DNA of 64,000 nt from Bacteroidota bacterium (GCA_027592755.1 JAQCLE010000004.1:1-64000); one strand, 5' to 3'; positions 1 to 9,234 are shown, counted from the stretch's first letter. The notes: a model not told the origin generated them from the sequence alone. Numbers and translations: made by a program.

Positions 1-542
1 CAATATAAGCAATTTATGCCTGTTTTTATGCCTTCTCCCTAACTGTTTAGTGAATTTTTCGGGTTAAGATGCCACTAATTATAATATACTGAATATCAAC
101 ATTATATGTTAATCATTAAGATGATGCAATAGGGTTCTGTGTACAGTTTCGAAACAGTAAGTGTTCGTAAATGACCACAAAAATAAGGAGAGGTACAAAA
201 AAAGGGTTCAGGAAACCACTCGCTGAACCCCAAGGTCAAAAACTCAAAATAAAATGGACTAATCAAATCTTAATCCACAACAACACACTAATATAATCAA
301 TAATCTTAAAAAAAATATAAAAAAATATATAGATTTTGCAAATATTGAGCGTCAATGCTGAATTGAATGAAGCAATACCACTTTTCCAGGATGACACCGG
401 GGTTAAAGTTGAATTCTACCAAAACTAAATTAAATTGTGTCTGTTTCTGATACAATGAAACATTAATTTTAAAATAAATAATGAACGAAATTGATGTTCC
501 ATTCAAACCATGATTTAAAAATTTATTAATGTCCAAAATACA
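1..542. other. AT-rich non-coding leader region
   Basis: I see no convincing protein gene in this stretch. It contains a minus-strand terminator-like hairpin (about 197-230), a 10-bp palindrome GTTTCGAAAC at 146-155, and an imperfect TGTTC-N6-GACCA dyad at 162-177. The only long reading frame, on the minus strand at 306-560, is a low-complexity, AT-driven translation that overlaps the start of the response regulator, and I do not regard it as a gene. Confidence 0.6.
197..230 (-). terminator. Rho-independent terminator-like hairpin on the minus strand
   Basis: The arms GGGTTCA (204-210) and TGAACCC (224-230) are perfect inverted repeats with a 13-nt loop. Read on the minus strand, the hairpin is followed directly by seven T residues (A-run at 197-203), the classic intrinsic terminator layout. 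No recognisable minus-strand gene lies upstream of it (231-542), so it may end a small RNA. Family knowledge supports the shape only; the transcript is inferred. Confidence 0.55.
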
Positions 543-1928
543 ATGAACGAGGAAAAGCAACTTGGTAAAATCCTGATTATTGACGATGATGAAGATGTCT
601 TATTAGCAGCAAAAATGCTACTGCGTAAACACGCTGAAAATGTACTCATCGAGAAAAACCCAAAAAAAATACCCTTCCTTCTAAATAACGACACTTACGA
701 TGTCATTCTTCTTGATATGAATTTCAGTAAGGACATTACCAGTGGAAAAGAAGGATTTTACTGGCTTAACGAAATTTTACAACGGGATCCAAATGCTGTT
801 GTTATACTTATAACAGCTTATGGAGATGTTGAGATGGCTGTAAAATCTCTTAAAGATGGGGCTACCGACTTTGTACTTAAACCCTGGCAAAATGAAAAGT
901 TGATAGCAACTCTTTCGAGTGCTGTTAAATTAAAAAGATCTTACAATGAAGTGGATCAATTAAAACAAGCAAAAAAACAATTGGAAGAGGATATTAGCCA
1001 ACCTTTTAAGGATATTATTGGTGATAGTCCGGCAATTCGACAAGTCTTCGGAATCATAGATAAAGTTGCAGCGACAGATGCCAATGTGTTAATTCTTGGA
1101 GAAAATGGAACAGGAAAGGAGCTGATAGCAAGGGCCATCCATCAAAAATCACACAGGGCAGATAATGTTTTCACCACAGTTGATATGGGTGCAATCACTG
1201 AAACGCTTTTTGAAAGCGAGCTTTTTGGCCATAAAAAGGGGTCATTTACAGATGCAAAAGACGACCGCGCAGGAAGGTTTGAAATTGCCAATAAAGGATC
1301 ACTTTTCCTTGATGAGATTGGCAATCTAAACCTTCCCCTTCAATCGAAACTATTAACCGCTTTACAAAGCAGGGAAGTAACGAGAATAGGTTCAAATAAA
1401 TAGATCCCCATTGACATAAGGCTCATTTGTGCTACCAATATGCCGATCCATGAGATGGTGAAAGAGAACACATTCAGACAAGATCTCCTTTATCGAATCA
1501 ATACCGTTGAATTACACTTACCTCCCCTAAGGGATAGATTAGAGGATATTGCGGTCTTGGCTGAGCATTTTGTCAATATTTATTCAAGCAAATACAGGAA
1601 ACAGGTAAAGAAAATTTCTCCTACTGCAATAAAAAAACTTGAGAAATATCATTGGCCGGGTAATATCAGGGAATTGCAACATGCCATTGAAAGAGCAATT
1701 ATTATGGGTGAAGAGAATGCACTTAATCCAGATGATTTCTTTTTCCTATCCCATCATCATGAAAATACTGAAGATATAGGGGCCGATTTGTACAATTTGG
1801 ATGAAGTCGAAAAAACAGTCATTAACAAGGCTATCAATAAGCATGGGGGCAATATCTCGAAAGCGGCCAAAGAACTAGGATTAACAAGAGCTTCATTATA
1901 TAGAAGACTTGAAAAACATGGTCTTTAG
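543..1928 (+). pseudogene. NtrC-family sigma-54-dependent response regulator, interrupted by an in-frame TAG
   Basis: The reading frame encodes a full NtrC-type regulator of about 461 codons. It has a receiver domain (acidic pair D14-D15, phosphoacceptor D58, K113), an AAA+ domain with Walker A GENGTGKE (186-193), GSFTDA in place of GAFTGA (233-238), Walker B ending LFLDE (254-258), and a C-terminal Fis-type helix-turn-helix. Codon 287 (1401-1403) is TAG, between RIGSNK and IPIDIRLICATN, a position where homologues read straight through. The same frame continues intact to 1928, with an internal ATG at 1440. Such a protein activates sigma-54 promoters after phosphorylation, here presumably by the kinase that follows. 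A one-base change (for example GAG to TAG) or a sequencing error would explain the stop. If real, it yields a truncated receiver plus half an AAA+ domain. Confidence 0.85.
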
Positions 1929-3303
1929 ACATTTCAAAGTCAACCTTGTTCTTCGGGTTATATTGTTAGTGGCATCAATATTTTTACTGACCTTTTTGGT
2001 CAGTACCGACTCATTTATTCTTACTGACATACTTGTTACCGGTTTAATTATCTATCAGGTATACGGCCTGGTCCAATTTCTTGACAAGACGAACAAGGAA
2101 ATTGTAGCCTTTTTGAATTCCATTAAATACGATGATTTTACGCACACCTATAACACGCGTAATGAAGGCTCTTCTATTGATATGGTTTACAAAGAATTCA
2201 ACAATGTGATCAAGAAGTTCAGGGAAATACGAGCCGAAAAGGAAGCTCAATACCATTACTTAAAGACCATTGTCCAACACGTGGGTATTGGTATCATCAC
2301 ATTTGAGAAAAATGTAGAGATACAAATAATTAATGCTGCCGCCAAAAACCAACTCAATATTGACGAAGTCAAGCATATCAATCAATTGAAAGCCACAAGC
2401 CCTCTACTGGTTGAAACTATTAAGTTACTCAAGACTGGGGGCCGAGACTTGGTGAAAATTGAACGCGGTGGAGATGTTGTCCAACTGGCAGTTTATGCCA
2501 TTGAATTAAGTCTCAGGGACAAAGAATTCAAACTTATTTCCATGCAGAATATCCAATCGGAGTTGGAGGAAAATGAAATGGATGCGTGGCAAAACCTGAT
2601 CCGTGTCCTTACTCATGAAATAATGAATTCGGTCACACCAATTTCATCATTGGCGGCTACTGTTGAAAGTGAACTAGAAAGCCAATTGAAAAATGGATCC
2701 TTAGACCAAATGAAGCTGGAGGATGTAGAAGATATGCATCTTGCGGTAAAAACAATCCATAATCGAAGTGTTGGGCTTATAAAATTTGTGTCAGATTTCA
2801 GAAACCTTACGAGAATACCTATGCCGAAATTGGAACCGATGATGGTTGGTAAACTGTTCGACCATATTCTGATTCTTTTGAAATTTGATATGGAAAAAGA
2901 ACATATCCGCATAACCTGTGATTTTGAAGACAATCTACATATCCGCGTGGACAAAGAGCAGATTGAACAGGTTCTTATAAACATTATCAAGAATGCTATT
3001 CAGGCGCTGGCAGAAAATGAAGAACTGCAGAAAGCCAAGTCTATTATAATCAAAGCCGGATACCATGAAAAAGCTGGTATTTTTATTAGCATAACCGATA
3101 ATGGTCCGGGAATCGACCCCGAAGCACTCAAGAAAATATTTATCCCATTTTTCACCACGAAGAAAGGTGGTTCGGGAATTGGGCTTAGCTTATCAAAGCA
3201 GATAATGCGGAAACACAATGGCAATATTACTGTGAACTCAAAAGTGAATGAAGGAACTGAGTTTGTATTACGTTTCCCGGTAATGGAAATTCAACCGGTT
3301 TAG
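1918..3303 (+). CDS. NtrY-like membrane sensor histidine kinase
   Basis: This is the sensor partner of the preceding regulator. Two N-terminal membrane segments (about residues 9-48) are followed by a linker, a PAS-like region, a dimerisation/phosphoacceptor motif HEIMNSVTPI (His about 233) and an ATPase domain. The latter shows an N-box NIIKNAIQAL starting near 355, a DNGPG box, the FTTKKGGSGIGLSL lid and a C-terminal G-box. There is almost no periplasmic loop, so it probably senses an internal or membrane signal. A TTG at 1909 is possible, but I chose the ATG at 1918, which overlaps the regulator by 11 nt and implies translational coupling. It should autophosphorylate and pass phosphate to D58 of the regulator. 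The kinase is intact although its partner has a stop codon. Confidence 0.9.
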   Translation: MVFRHFKVNLVLRVILLVASIFLLTFLVSTDSFILTDILVTGLIIYQVYGLVQFLDKTNKEIVAFLNSIKYDDFTHTYNTRNEGSSIDMVYKEFNNVIKKFREIRAEKEAQYHYLKTIVQHVGIGIITFEKNVEIQIINAAAKNQLNIDEVKHINQLKATSPLLVETIKLLKTGGRDLVKIERGGDVVQLAVYAIELSLRDKEFKLISMQNIQSELEENEMDAWQNLIRVLTHEIMNSVTPISSLAATVESELESQLKNGSLDQMKLEDVEDMHLAVKTIHNRSVGLIKFVSDFRNLTRIPMPKLEPMMVGKLFDHILILLKFDMEKEHIRITCDFEDNLHIRVDKEQIEQVLINIIKNAIQALAENEELQKAKSIIIKAGYHEKAGIFISITDNGPGIDPEALKKIFIPFFTTKKGGSGIGLSLSKQIMRKHNGNITVNSKVNEGTEFVLRFPVMEIQPV

Positions 3304-3308
3304 TTCTG

Positions 3309-4091
3309 TTAATTAGCGGCCTTTTCCATTACGCAAAACAAATCCAAACTGGTGTCCGGATTATCGCAAATAAGATAATCATCTAAATTTATGCTTGTTA
3401 CCAACCCATCATCTTGTTTTTTAAGTTGGTTACGATTTATCCTGTTCATTATATCATATGGAATCCTGAGTATTGAAGCCGGTAATCTGTACTGAAGGTT
3501 GAAAACATCAAACCGGGTAATATTTTTCACAGATATCTTATTCTTCTCATAGTAGTCCCAGAGGCGGCCACTTCCGGTGATACCTTTGACATCGACTTTA
3601 TCAAAAACCTTTGATGCCAAATCCATCATTTGCCGTGCAGTATATTCCCGAATGTGCCATGGATTGCGGGTCAGAGTTTTCTTAATATTAGGTGTAGTTA
3701 AAATCGCTTTACCTCCCGGTTTTAATACCCGATAAATTTCCTGAAGAAATGTTTTATCATCCTTGATGTGTTCTATTACCTGAAAGCTTATGACTACATT
3801 AAAACTACAATTGGGAAGTGTTTCAAAAGGCGGGAAAACCATTTGTCTGAAATCGAGATTAGGATAAATTACTTTTAACCGCTCTATGATGCCCCCTATT
3901 TTATCCACACCAAGATATTTGTCACATTTTTGTGTCATGATTTCAACCCCACGACCTTCTCCACATCCTAATTCCAGGAGATTCCCATTAATATAAGGCT
4001 CTGCCAGATGATAGGCCTTAAGCAACCTTTGATGAATGGGATTATCCGACAGGATCTTATCCGAAGCAATTTCCGTAGTGTATGGCGTCAT
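3309..4091 (-). CDS. Class I SAM-dependent methyltransferase
   Basis: The protein has a Rossmann-type methyltransferase core. The SAM-binding motif I LELGCGEG lies at residues 39-46, an acidic post-motif (YLGVDK) follows, and the motif IV-like stretch NVVISFQVIEHI is followed by VLKPGGKAILTTPN, as in the Methyltransf_11/UbiE-like group. The substrate cannot be read from the sequence. It converges on the histidine kinase with only 5 nt between the stops. The upstream neighbour on the same strand is a lipoprotein gene 72 nt away, which gives no clear pathway context. At 260 residues the length is normal. I am confident of the fold and catalytic class, not of the acceptor. Confidence 0.85.
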   Translation of the reverse strand: MTPYTTEIASDKILSDNPIHQRLLKAYHLAEPYINGNLLELGCGEGRGVEIMTQKCDKYLGVDKIGGIIERLKVIYPNLDFRQMVFPPFETLPNCSFNVVISFQVIEHIKDDKTFLQEIYRVLKPGGKAILTTPNIKKTLTRNPWHIREYTARQMMDLASKVFDKVDVKGITGSGRLWDYYEKNKISVKNITRFDVFNLQYRLPASILRIPYDIMNRINRNQLKKQDDGLVTSINLDDYLICDNPDTSLDLFCVMEKAAN

Positions 4092-4163
4092 TTTATTCCA
4101 GCCTTCGTTGAAATCATCTAATTATTGAAATTGGGAAAATTGCAAAAAGTTGAACTTTTAGGG

Positions 4164-4928
4164 TCATGATGTTGAATCAAGAGATTGAACTTTGATATTT
4201 AAGTTTTCAATTTTAGATAACTCTTTCAATTGACCTTCAACAAATAATTTATCATGGATTTCTGCAGGTTGAATGCCCAATGTATTCAATGGTCCATAAT
4301 TGACATAATCCTGAAACAGTATACCACCTATCCGTCGTGGATTGATCGCCTTCCTAAATCTAGTCCCGAGTCCCTCATCAATTTCATTATAGCTGTAGGC
4401 CAAATAATCCATGGTAAATGTTTCTTTATTAAACCAATAACAAAAAACATCTTCAAAATCTTCACCGCCACCGACTTTTTCAAAAGTGACTTTAACCTTA
4501 TAATATTGATTTCCTTCGATTTCGATTTCTCCCAAAAACTCTTTTTTCACAGCTTTATCATTAAGAAGATAAGGCAATTGAATAAAATAAAGCACTGAAT
4601 TTACCGAGCTGGTAAAAGCAGCAGTTCTCTCTGATGAAATGACAACTTTTGTGTCATTCAAATACCTTTGAAATTTAGTCGCATTTATTAATTCATCTTT
4701 AATTGTGCCAACCGCGTCCTCTGTAACTCTCGTATATGTAAAAATGGCTCCTTGCCTGGTGAGAGAATAGTGTCGATCACGAAAATCAAATTCGAAGGAA
4801 ACGTTCTCGTAATTCTTCCCACCGTGTACTTCGATACTGCGTTCAACTATGGCATTAGGATCTGTGAGTGGTTCATCACATGAAGACAGCAAACTGATCA
4901 GAACAATACCAAATAAAAATTTTCTCAT
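4164..4928 (-). CDS. Lipoprotein of the DUF6503 type
   Basis: The N-terminus is a lipoprotein signal (MRKFLFGIVLISLLSSC), with the lipobox cysteine at residue 17. The mature part is about 238 residues and resembles DUF6503 proteins of Bacteroidota, with the start pattern IVERSIEVHGGKNYENVSFE and later a Trp/Phe-rich beta region. These proteins are probably anchored to the outer membrane and exposed to the periplasm; the fold may resemble LolA/LppX-like beta half-barrels, which is inference. Function is unknown. I chose ATG 4928 over the TTG two codons upstream because it places the signal peptide at the very N-terminus. Confidence 0.75.
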   Translation of the reverse strand: MRKFLFGIVLISLLSSCDEPLTDPNAIVERSIEVHGGKNYENVSFEFDFRDRHYSLTRQGAIFTYTRVTEDAVGTIKDELINATKFQRYLNDTKVVISSERTAAFTSSVNSVLYFIQLPYLLNDKAVKKEFLGEIEIEGNQYYKVKVTFEKVGGGEDFEDVFCYWFNKETFTMDYLAYSYNEIDEGLGTRFRKAINPRRIGGILFQDYVNYGPLNTLGIQPAEIHDKLFVEGQLKELSKIENLNIKVQSLDSTS

Positions 4929-5004
4929 AGTCAAAATATTTTTTCAGATTCCAGTTAAAACGTCATTCCAAGGACTCGGTTACATCACTATTTTGACATT
5001 TGAA

Positions 5005-5397
5005 TTATTTGCGTTGAATCCCGGATTTCTCAATTCTTTCGGTCATCATTTTACCGACAACTAATAATGCATTGGCTGGCCTGAGCAAAACCTCGAAATG
5101 TTCGATTTGACCTTGATTATTGAATTTGATTAAGTCAATGCCCTTTATATTAAGATCATCTACTTTGGCAGAAAATTCTAATGCAATATTCTGATTATCA
5201 ACCCACTCTCTTTGATAGTGAAAATCCATGAGAATTTCAGTTATATTCTTCAGAATAAAGGCAGTAACCATTTTTCCATGTTTAGGCTTCCAAACAAATG
5301 GTGAATGAAACTCTACATCGTTCGCCAAAATATCTAGCAGATCAGTCCAGTCTTTGTTTTCAACTATTTGATGCCACCGCAATAGGTTGTTCATCAT
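5005..5397 (-). CDS. SnoaL/NTF2-like protein
   Basis: This is a 130-residue protein with the cone-like NTF2 pattern: an N-terminal helix beginning LLRWHQIVENKDWTDLLDIL, then DVEFHSPFVWKP, a central helix, and beta strands ending in GQIEHFEVLLRPANAL. NTF2-like proteins bind small hydrophobic ligands or act as isomerases, cyclases or hydrolases. No catalytic pair can be named here. It is probably cytoplasmic, because no signal peptide is visible. It is encoded divergently from hemH with a 152-nt gap and lies 76 nt upstream of the DUF6503 gene on the same strand. Tandem ATG codons (5397 and 5394) make the start uncertain by one residue. Confidence 0.75.
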   Translation of the reverse strand: MMNNLLRWHQIVENKDWTDLLDILANDVEFHSPFVWKPKHGKMVTAFILKNITEILMDFHYQREWVDNQNIALEFSAKVDDLNIKGIDLIKFNNQGQIEHFEVLLRPANALLVVGKMMTERIEKSGIQRK

Positions 5398-5510
5398 AAG
5401 TTCAATTTAATGAAATCCGGGCAATACCATTACAAATAGTTCATGACTTGTCTTAAAGTATCATAAAATATGCCTCCATCTGGTTTTATTAGAAACAATT
5501 TTATCTAACC

Positions 5511-5518
5511 TAAATTTG
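5511..5518 (+). promoter_or_regulatory. Bacteroidota-type -7 element upstream of hemH
   Basis: TAAATTTG matches the Bacteroidota -7 consensus TAnnTTTG exactly and lies 31 nt before the hemH ATG. TTA, rather than TTG, is found 19 nt upstream, so the -33 element is only a partial match. Confidence 0.45.
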
Positions 5519-5549
5519 AACCAAATTTTTCCATACAAGAAGCTGAATA

Positions 5550-6572
5550 ATGACTCAAAAAATTACAGGTGTTTTGATCCTAAACCTGGGGACTCCAGAC
5601 AGCCCGGCCGTATCGGACGTCAGAAAGTACCTGCGGGAATTCCTAATGGATAAACGTGTAATTGATATCCCGTTTGTTAAGAGGTGGCTACTTGTGAATT
5701 TGATCATTGCCCCATTCCGAGCCCCAAAATCAGCGGTGGAATACAATAAACTTTGGGTAGAAAGAGGTTCGCCCCTCAAATTTTATGGTGAGGATGTTCG
5801 TGATTCGCTGCAAAGATCGCTGGGAGAGAATTATAAAGTGGCGCTTGGTATGAGGTATCAAAGCCCTGGCATTCAATCTGCCCTCGATGAATTGAGGCAA
5901 GCAAATGTTAGTCAAATTATTGTAATCCCGCTTTTCCCACAATATGCATCGGCTTCAACAGGATCTGTTGTTGACAAGGTAATGGAAATAACCAAGGAAT
6001 GGCAAGTCATCCCAACCATTAAGTTCATTAATAATTTTGTTGAAGAAGACCTGTTCATTGAAGCCTGGTCTGAGATAGGCGCAAAATACCTCGAGGAAGA
6101 ATATGACCACTTTGTTTTTAGTTACCACGGCCTGCCTGAAAGACAAATCCTTAAAGCATCAGTTGATAACTATTGCCAACTGGGTGAATGCTGTGCTTCT
6201 TATCATAGCCAAAACCAGTATTGTTATAGGGCACAATGTTTCCTGACTACAAAATTGCTTACAGAAAGGCTCGGAATTCCTAAAGGGAAATATATTACAA
6301 CGTTTCAATCAAGGCTAGGAAAGAATCCTTGGATAAAACCCTATACGGATCATGTTTTAAAAGAGTTAGTCGGTAGCGGGGTCAAAAGGGTTTTGGCTTT
6401 TTCTCCAGCCTTTGTAGCTGATTGTCTCGAAACGACCGTTGAGGTAGGCGAAACCTTCAAAGATGAATTCATTGCTGCTGGTGGTGAGAAATGGGTCTTG
6501 GTTGATAGTCTTAACGACAATCCAAAATGGATTGAATGCCTTAAAAGCATTGTAGTTCGCGACAGTGCTTGA
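5550..6572 (+). CDS. hemH: Ferrochelatase
   Basis: The enzyme inserts Fe2+ into protoporphyrin IX (or coproporphyrin III in some lineages), the late step of haem synthesis. The start GVLILNLGTPDSPAVSDVRKYLREF, the catalytic histidine in FSYHGLPERQ (His about 193), the Cys-rich NYCQLGECC...CYRAQC segment and the FAPAF-like SPAFVADCLETTVE with its conserved Glu are all present. The length (340) is standard. It is probably cytoplasmic and membrane-peripheral. It stands alone as a single gene; its stop lies only 2 nt from the stop of the convergent cysteine desulfurase gene. hemB lies about 7 kb away, so the haem genes are dispersed. Confidence 0.97.
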   Translation: MTQKITGVLILNLGTPDSPAVSDVRKYLREFLMDKRVIDIPFVKRWLLVNLIIAPFRAPKSAVEYNKLWVERGSPLKFYGEDVRDSLQRSLGENYKVALGMRYQSPGIQSALDELRQANVSQIIVIPLFPQYASASTGSVVDKVMEITKEWQVIPTIKFINNFVEEDLFIEAWSEIGAKYLEEEYDHFVFSYHGLPERQILKASVDNYCQLGECCASYHSQNQYCYRAQCFLTTKLLTERLGIPKGKYITTFQSRLGKNPWIKPYTDHVLKELVGSGVKRVLAFSPAFVADCLETTVEVGETFKDEFIAAGGEKWVLVDSLNDNPKWIECLKSIVVRDSA

Positions 6573-6574
6573 TT

Positions 6575-7732
6575 CTATGATGCCTGAGATTTTTCTGCGA
6601 CAACTTCGGATAATTTCTCCACAGCAAAATCAATTTCTTCTGGTTTATTGAACTTACTGAATGAAAATCTGACTGCTCCTCGAAGAGGATCGGTATTCAG
6701 GGCTGAAAGGACATGCGAACCGATATTGGAACCACTTGCACAGGCGCTCCCACCTGAAGCTGAAACCCCGTTAATGTCCAGACTAAACAGGAGCATTTCA
6801 TTTTCTTCTGAGGGAGGTAACGAAATATTTAGGACAGTATAAAGGCTGCTTTCAAGATTTGCAGAGTCTCCATTAAATTGAACTCCATCGATGCGCTCTT
6901 TTAATTTTTGAATCATTCTGGCCTTTAGAGATTGGATATATGACTGATGTTGCTCCATATTCTGATATGCCAATTGAAACGCCTTTGCAAGCCCAACAAT
7001 GCCAGCAACATTTTCAGTACCCCCACGCATGTTGCGTTCCTGGGAACCTCCTTGAATTAAGGGATTAATTCGATGATTGCTATTCAGGTACAAGAACCCG
7101 ATTCCTTTGGGGCCATGAAATTTATGTGCGGCTCCCACCATGCAATGGAGCTTAAGAACTTGAAGATCATGTTTATAATGGCCAACAGCCTGAACCGTGT
7201 CGGAGTGAAATGTAGTATCGTATTCCGAGCAAATTGCTCCAATTTTCTCAATATCATTCAGGTTCCCGATTTCATTATTAGCATGCATTAAGCTCACTAG
7301 AGATTGGGGATGTTCTTTTAGAAGCTCTTCAAGATGGGATAAATCTATATGTCCGAGCTTATTAAGATTGACAAAATGTAGACTTGTAATTCCTAATTTT
7401 TCAAGCATTTCAAGGGTATGCAACACAGCATGATGCTCTATTCTTGAAGTAATAACATGCTTTATGTTCTTGGTTTCGATAGACGATCTAAGCGCCGTGT
7501 TATCGGCCTCAGTCCCTCCTGATGTAAAAAAGATCTCCGACGGAGCGGCATTTAAATATTCCGCAATTGATCTTCTGGATTTTTCAACAGCCGCTTTTGC
7601 TTCACGCCCATGATGATGAATTGAAGATGGGTTACCAAAATGATTTATAAGGTAGGGCTTCATCGCCTCAAAGACCTCAGGATCTAGTGGCGTAGTAGCG
7701 GCATTATCGAGATAAACTCTCATTTCTCCCAT
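6575..7732 (-). CDS. Cysteine desulfurase (NifS/IscS-like)
   Basis: This PLP enzyme removes sulfur from cysteine for Fe-S cluster or tRNA thiolation pathways. The N-terminal VYLDNAATTPLDP, the SGGTEADNTAL PLP-phosphate motif, the PLP lysine in AAHKFHGPKG (K204) and the persulfide cysteine in GSACASGS (C331) are all present. The short active-site loop around the cysteine and the 385-residue length place it in group I (NifS/IscS), not SufS. No isc scaffold genes are adjacent, so the sulfur acceptor is unknown. An internal ATG at 7723 (MRVYLDN) is an equally plausible start. It is 36 nt downstream of the phosphoglucosamine mutase gene on the same strand, and the two may be co-transcribed. Confidence 0.92.
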   Translation of the reverse strand: MGEMRVYLDNAATTPLDPEVFEAMKPYLINHFGNPSSIHHHGREAKAAVEKSRRSIAEYLNAAPSEIFFTSGGTEADNTALRSSIETKNIKHVITSRIEHHAVLHTLEMLEKLGITSLHFVNLNKLGHIDLSHLEELLKEHPQSLVSLMHANNEIGNLNDIEKIGAICSEYDTTFHSDTVQAVGHYKHDLQVLKLHCMVGAAHKFHGPKGIGFLYLNSNHRINPLIQGGSQERNMRGGTENVAGIVGLAKAFQLAYQNMEQHQSYIQSLKARMIQKLKERIDGVQFNGDSANLESSLYTVLNISLPPSEENEMLLFSLDINGVSASGGSACASGSNIGSHVLSALNTDPLRGAVRFSFSKFNKPEEIDFAVEKLSEVVAEKSQAS

Positions 7733-7768
7733 AGATGAATATTTTTAGCCAAAATTAGCAATTTCATT

Positions 7769-9160
7769 TTATGCAATCTTGCTGATGATGGCCTGGATTT
7801 CTGAAATCATCTCAGCTGACAACTTTTCCGCACTTGCTTTATCATGAGATTCCGAAATCACACGGATTATTGGCTCAGTGTTTGACTTTCTCAGGTGAAT
7901 CCACCCGTCTTCAAAATCAACTTTTAGGCCATCGGTATTATTGATCTCATGTTGAGAATATTTGTCTTTCACTTTTAGGAGCAAGTCATCAACATCAGTT
8001 CCAGAAGTCAATTCCAATTTATTTTTTGAAATATGGTATTGAGGATATTGATTTTTTAACTCAGTCATTTTTTTACCTGATTTTGCTAAATGCGAAAGAA
8101 ATAAAGCTATTCCCACAAGTGCATCCCGACCGTAATGCAATCCGGGATAAATGATTCCACCGTTGCCTTCACCACCAATTACGGCTCCTATTTGCTTCAT
8201 TTTCTCCACGACGTTTACCTCACCAACGGCGGAGGCTTGATAGTCTACGCCATACCTATTGCAGACATCTTTAAGCGCCCTTGTGGAAGACAGGTTAGAG
8301 ACAGCGGAACCTTTATTCTTTGCTAAAATATAATCCGCCACGGCTACGAGGGTGTATTCCTCACCGAAGAAAGAGCCGTCTTCACATATCAACACTAACC
8401 TGTCAACATCAGGGTCAACCACTATGCCCAAATCATATTTTCCAGCCTTAATGGTTTTTGAAATGGCGCTAAGATTTTCCGGTAGAGGCTCAGGATTGTG
8501 ATCAAATTGCCCGTTCGGTTCACAGTTTAGGCAAGTTATTTCCTCAATGCCAAATCGTTTCAGAAGTGCGGGAACGGCAATGCCTCCAGTAGAATTTACA
8601 GCATCCACGACCACCTTAAAATTCGATTTTCTAATTGTGTCCACCTCAACTTCCGGCAGCATTAAAATCTGATCGATATGCCAATCAATATAACCGTCAG
8701 CATTTTGATAACTTCCAATTTTATCAATTGGTGCAAACGCCTGATCCTGCTTTTCACCATAATTGAGAATTTGTTCTCCATCGGTAGCTGATACAAACTC
8801 TCCTTTTTGGTTGAGCAACTTAAGGGCATTCCATTCCATAGGATTGTGACTTGCTGTCAGGATAATGCCCCCTCCGGCTTTTTCAGCAACAACTGCCATT
8901 TCTACTGTGGGTGTAGTGGAGAGACCCAAATCAATGACATCAAAACCGACACTTTGTAATGTTGATGATACCAGCTTTGAGATTATTTCACCGGAAATTC
9001 TTGCATCTCTTCCTATAACAATTTTGGTTGAAGACGAATTATCCCGTACCCATCGACCAAATCCCGTTGAAAATTTTACCACGTCTGGTGGTGTTAGATT
9101 AGTACCCTCTCTACCTCCGATTGTTCCTCGAATCCCGGAGATGGACTTGATTAAAACCAT
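7769..9160 (-). CDS. glmM: Phosphoglucosamine mutase (GlmM-type phosphohexomutase)
   Basis: Alpha-D-phosphohexomutase family. It interconverts glucosamine-6-phosphate and glucosamine-1-phosphate for UDP-GlcNAc, peptidoglycan and LPS synthesis. The N-terminal SISGIRGTIGG substrate loop, the phosphoserine loop TASHNPMEWNALK (S104), the Mg-binding loop DPDVDR, the sugar-binding GEGNGG loop and the C-terminal phosphate-binding RKSNTEPIIRV are all visible, so all four domains are complete. Members of this group can also act on glucose or mannose phosphate, so the exact substrate is inferred. ATG 9160 is preferred over the TTG directly before it. A perfect -7 element lies 20 nt upstream. Confidence 0.88.
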   Translation of the reverse strand: MVLIKSISGIRGTIGGREGTNLTPPDVVKFSTGFGRWVRDNSSSTKIVIGRDARISGEIISKLVSSTLQSVGFDVIDLGLSTTPTVEMAVVAEKAGGGIILTASHNPMEWNALKLLNQKGEFVSATDGEQILNYGEKQDQAFAPIDKIGSYQNADGYIDWHIDQILMLPEVEVDTIRKSNFKVVVDAVNSTGGIAVPALLKRFGIEEITCLNCEPNGQFDHNPEPLPENLSAISKTIKAGKYDLGIVVDPDVDRLVLICEDGSFFGEEYTLVAVADYILAKNKGSAVSNLSSTRALKDVCNRYGVDYQASAVGEVNVVEKMKQIGAVIGGEGNGGIIYPGLHYGRDALVGIALFLSHLAKSGKKMTELKNQYPQYHISKNKLELTSGTDVDDLLLKVKDKYSQHEINNTDGLKVDFEDGWIHLRKSNTEPIIRVISESHDKASAEKLSAEMISEIQAIISKIA

Positions 9161-9180
9161 CAATTCAATTTAATTTCGGG

Positions 9181-9188
9181 CAAAGATA
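9181..9188 (-). promoter_or_regulatory. -7 element for the glmM-type gene
   Basis: On the minus strand this reads TATCTTTG, an exact TAnnTTTG match, 20 nt before ATG 9160. No good -33 TTG is present at the expected spacing. It forms a divergent promoter region with the M23 peptidase promoter. Confidence 0.45.
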
Positions 9189-9205
9189 GGTTGAAAATGT
9201 TCTTT

Positions 9206-9234
9206 TTGATTCGACCAATATGACCCTAAATTTG
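9206..9234 (+). promoter_or_regulatory. Complete Bacteroidota promoter for the M23 peptidase gene
   Basis: A -33 TTG (9206-9208) and a -7 TAAATTTG (9227-9234) are separated by 18 nt. This is the best full promoter match I found in the window. The expected start of transcription is only about 15-18 nt before the ATG at 9258. Confidence 0.55.

Noticed and set aside
306-560. 84-residue minus-strand reading frame across the leader
   Set aside because: Low-complexity, AT-driven translation overlapping the regulator start, with no recognisable domain and no start signal.
4045-4060. Possible terminators between the methyltransferase and DUF6503 genes
   Set aside because: Only a weak AT-rich hairpin (AAAAGTT-G-AACTTTT at 4145-4159) with a one-base loop was found, so I do not call it.
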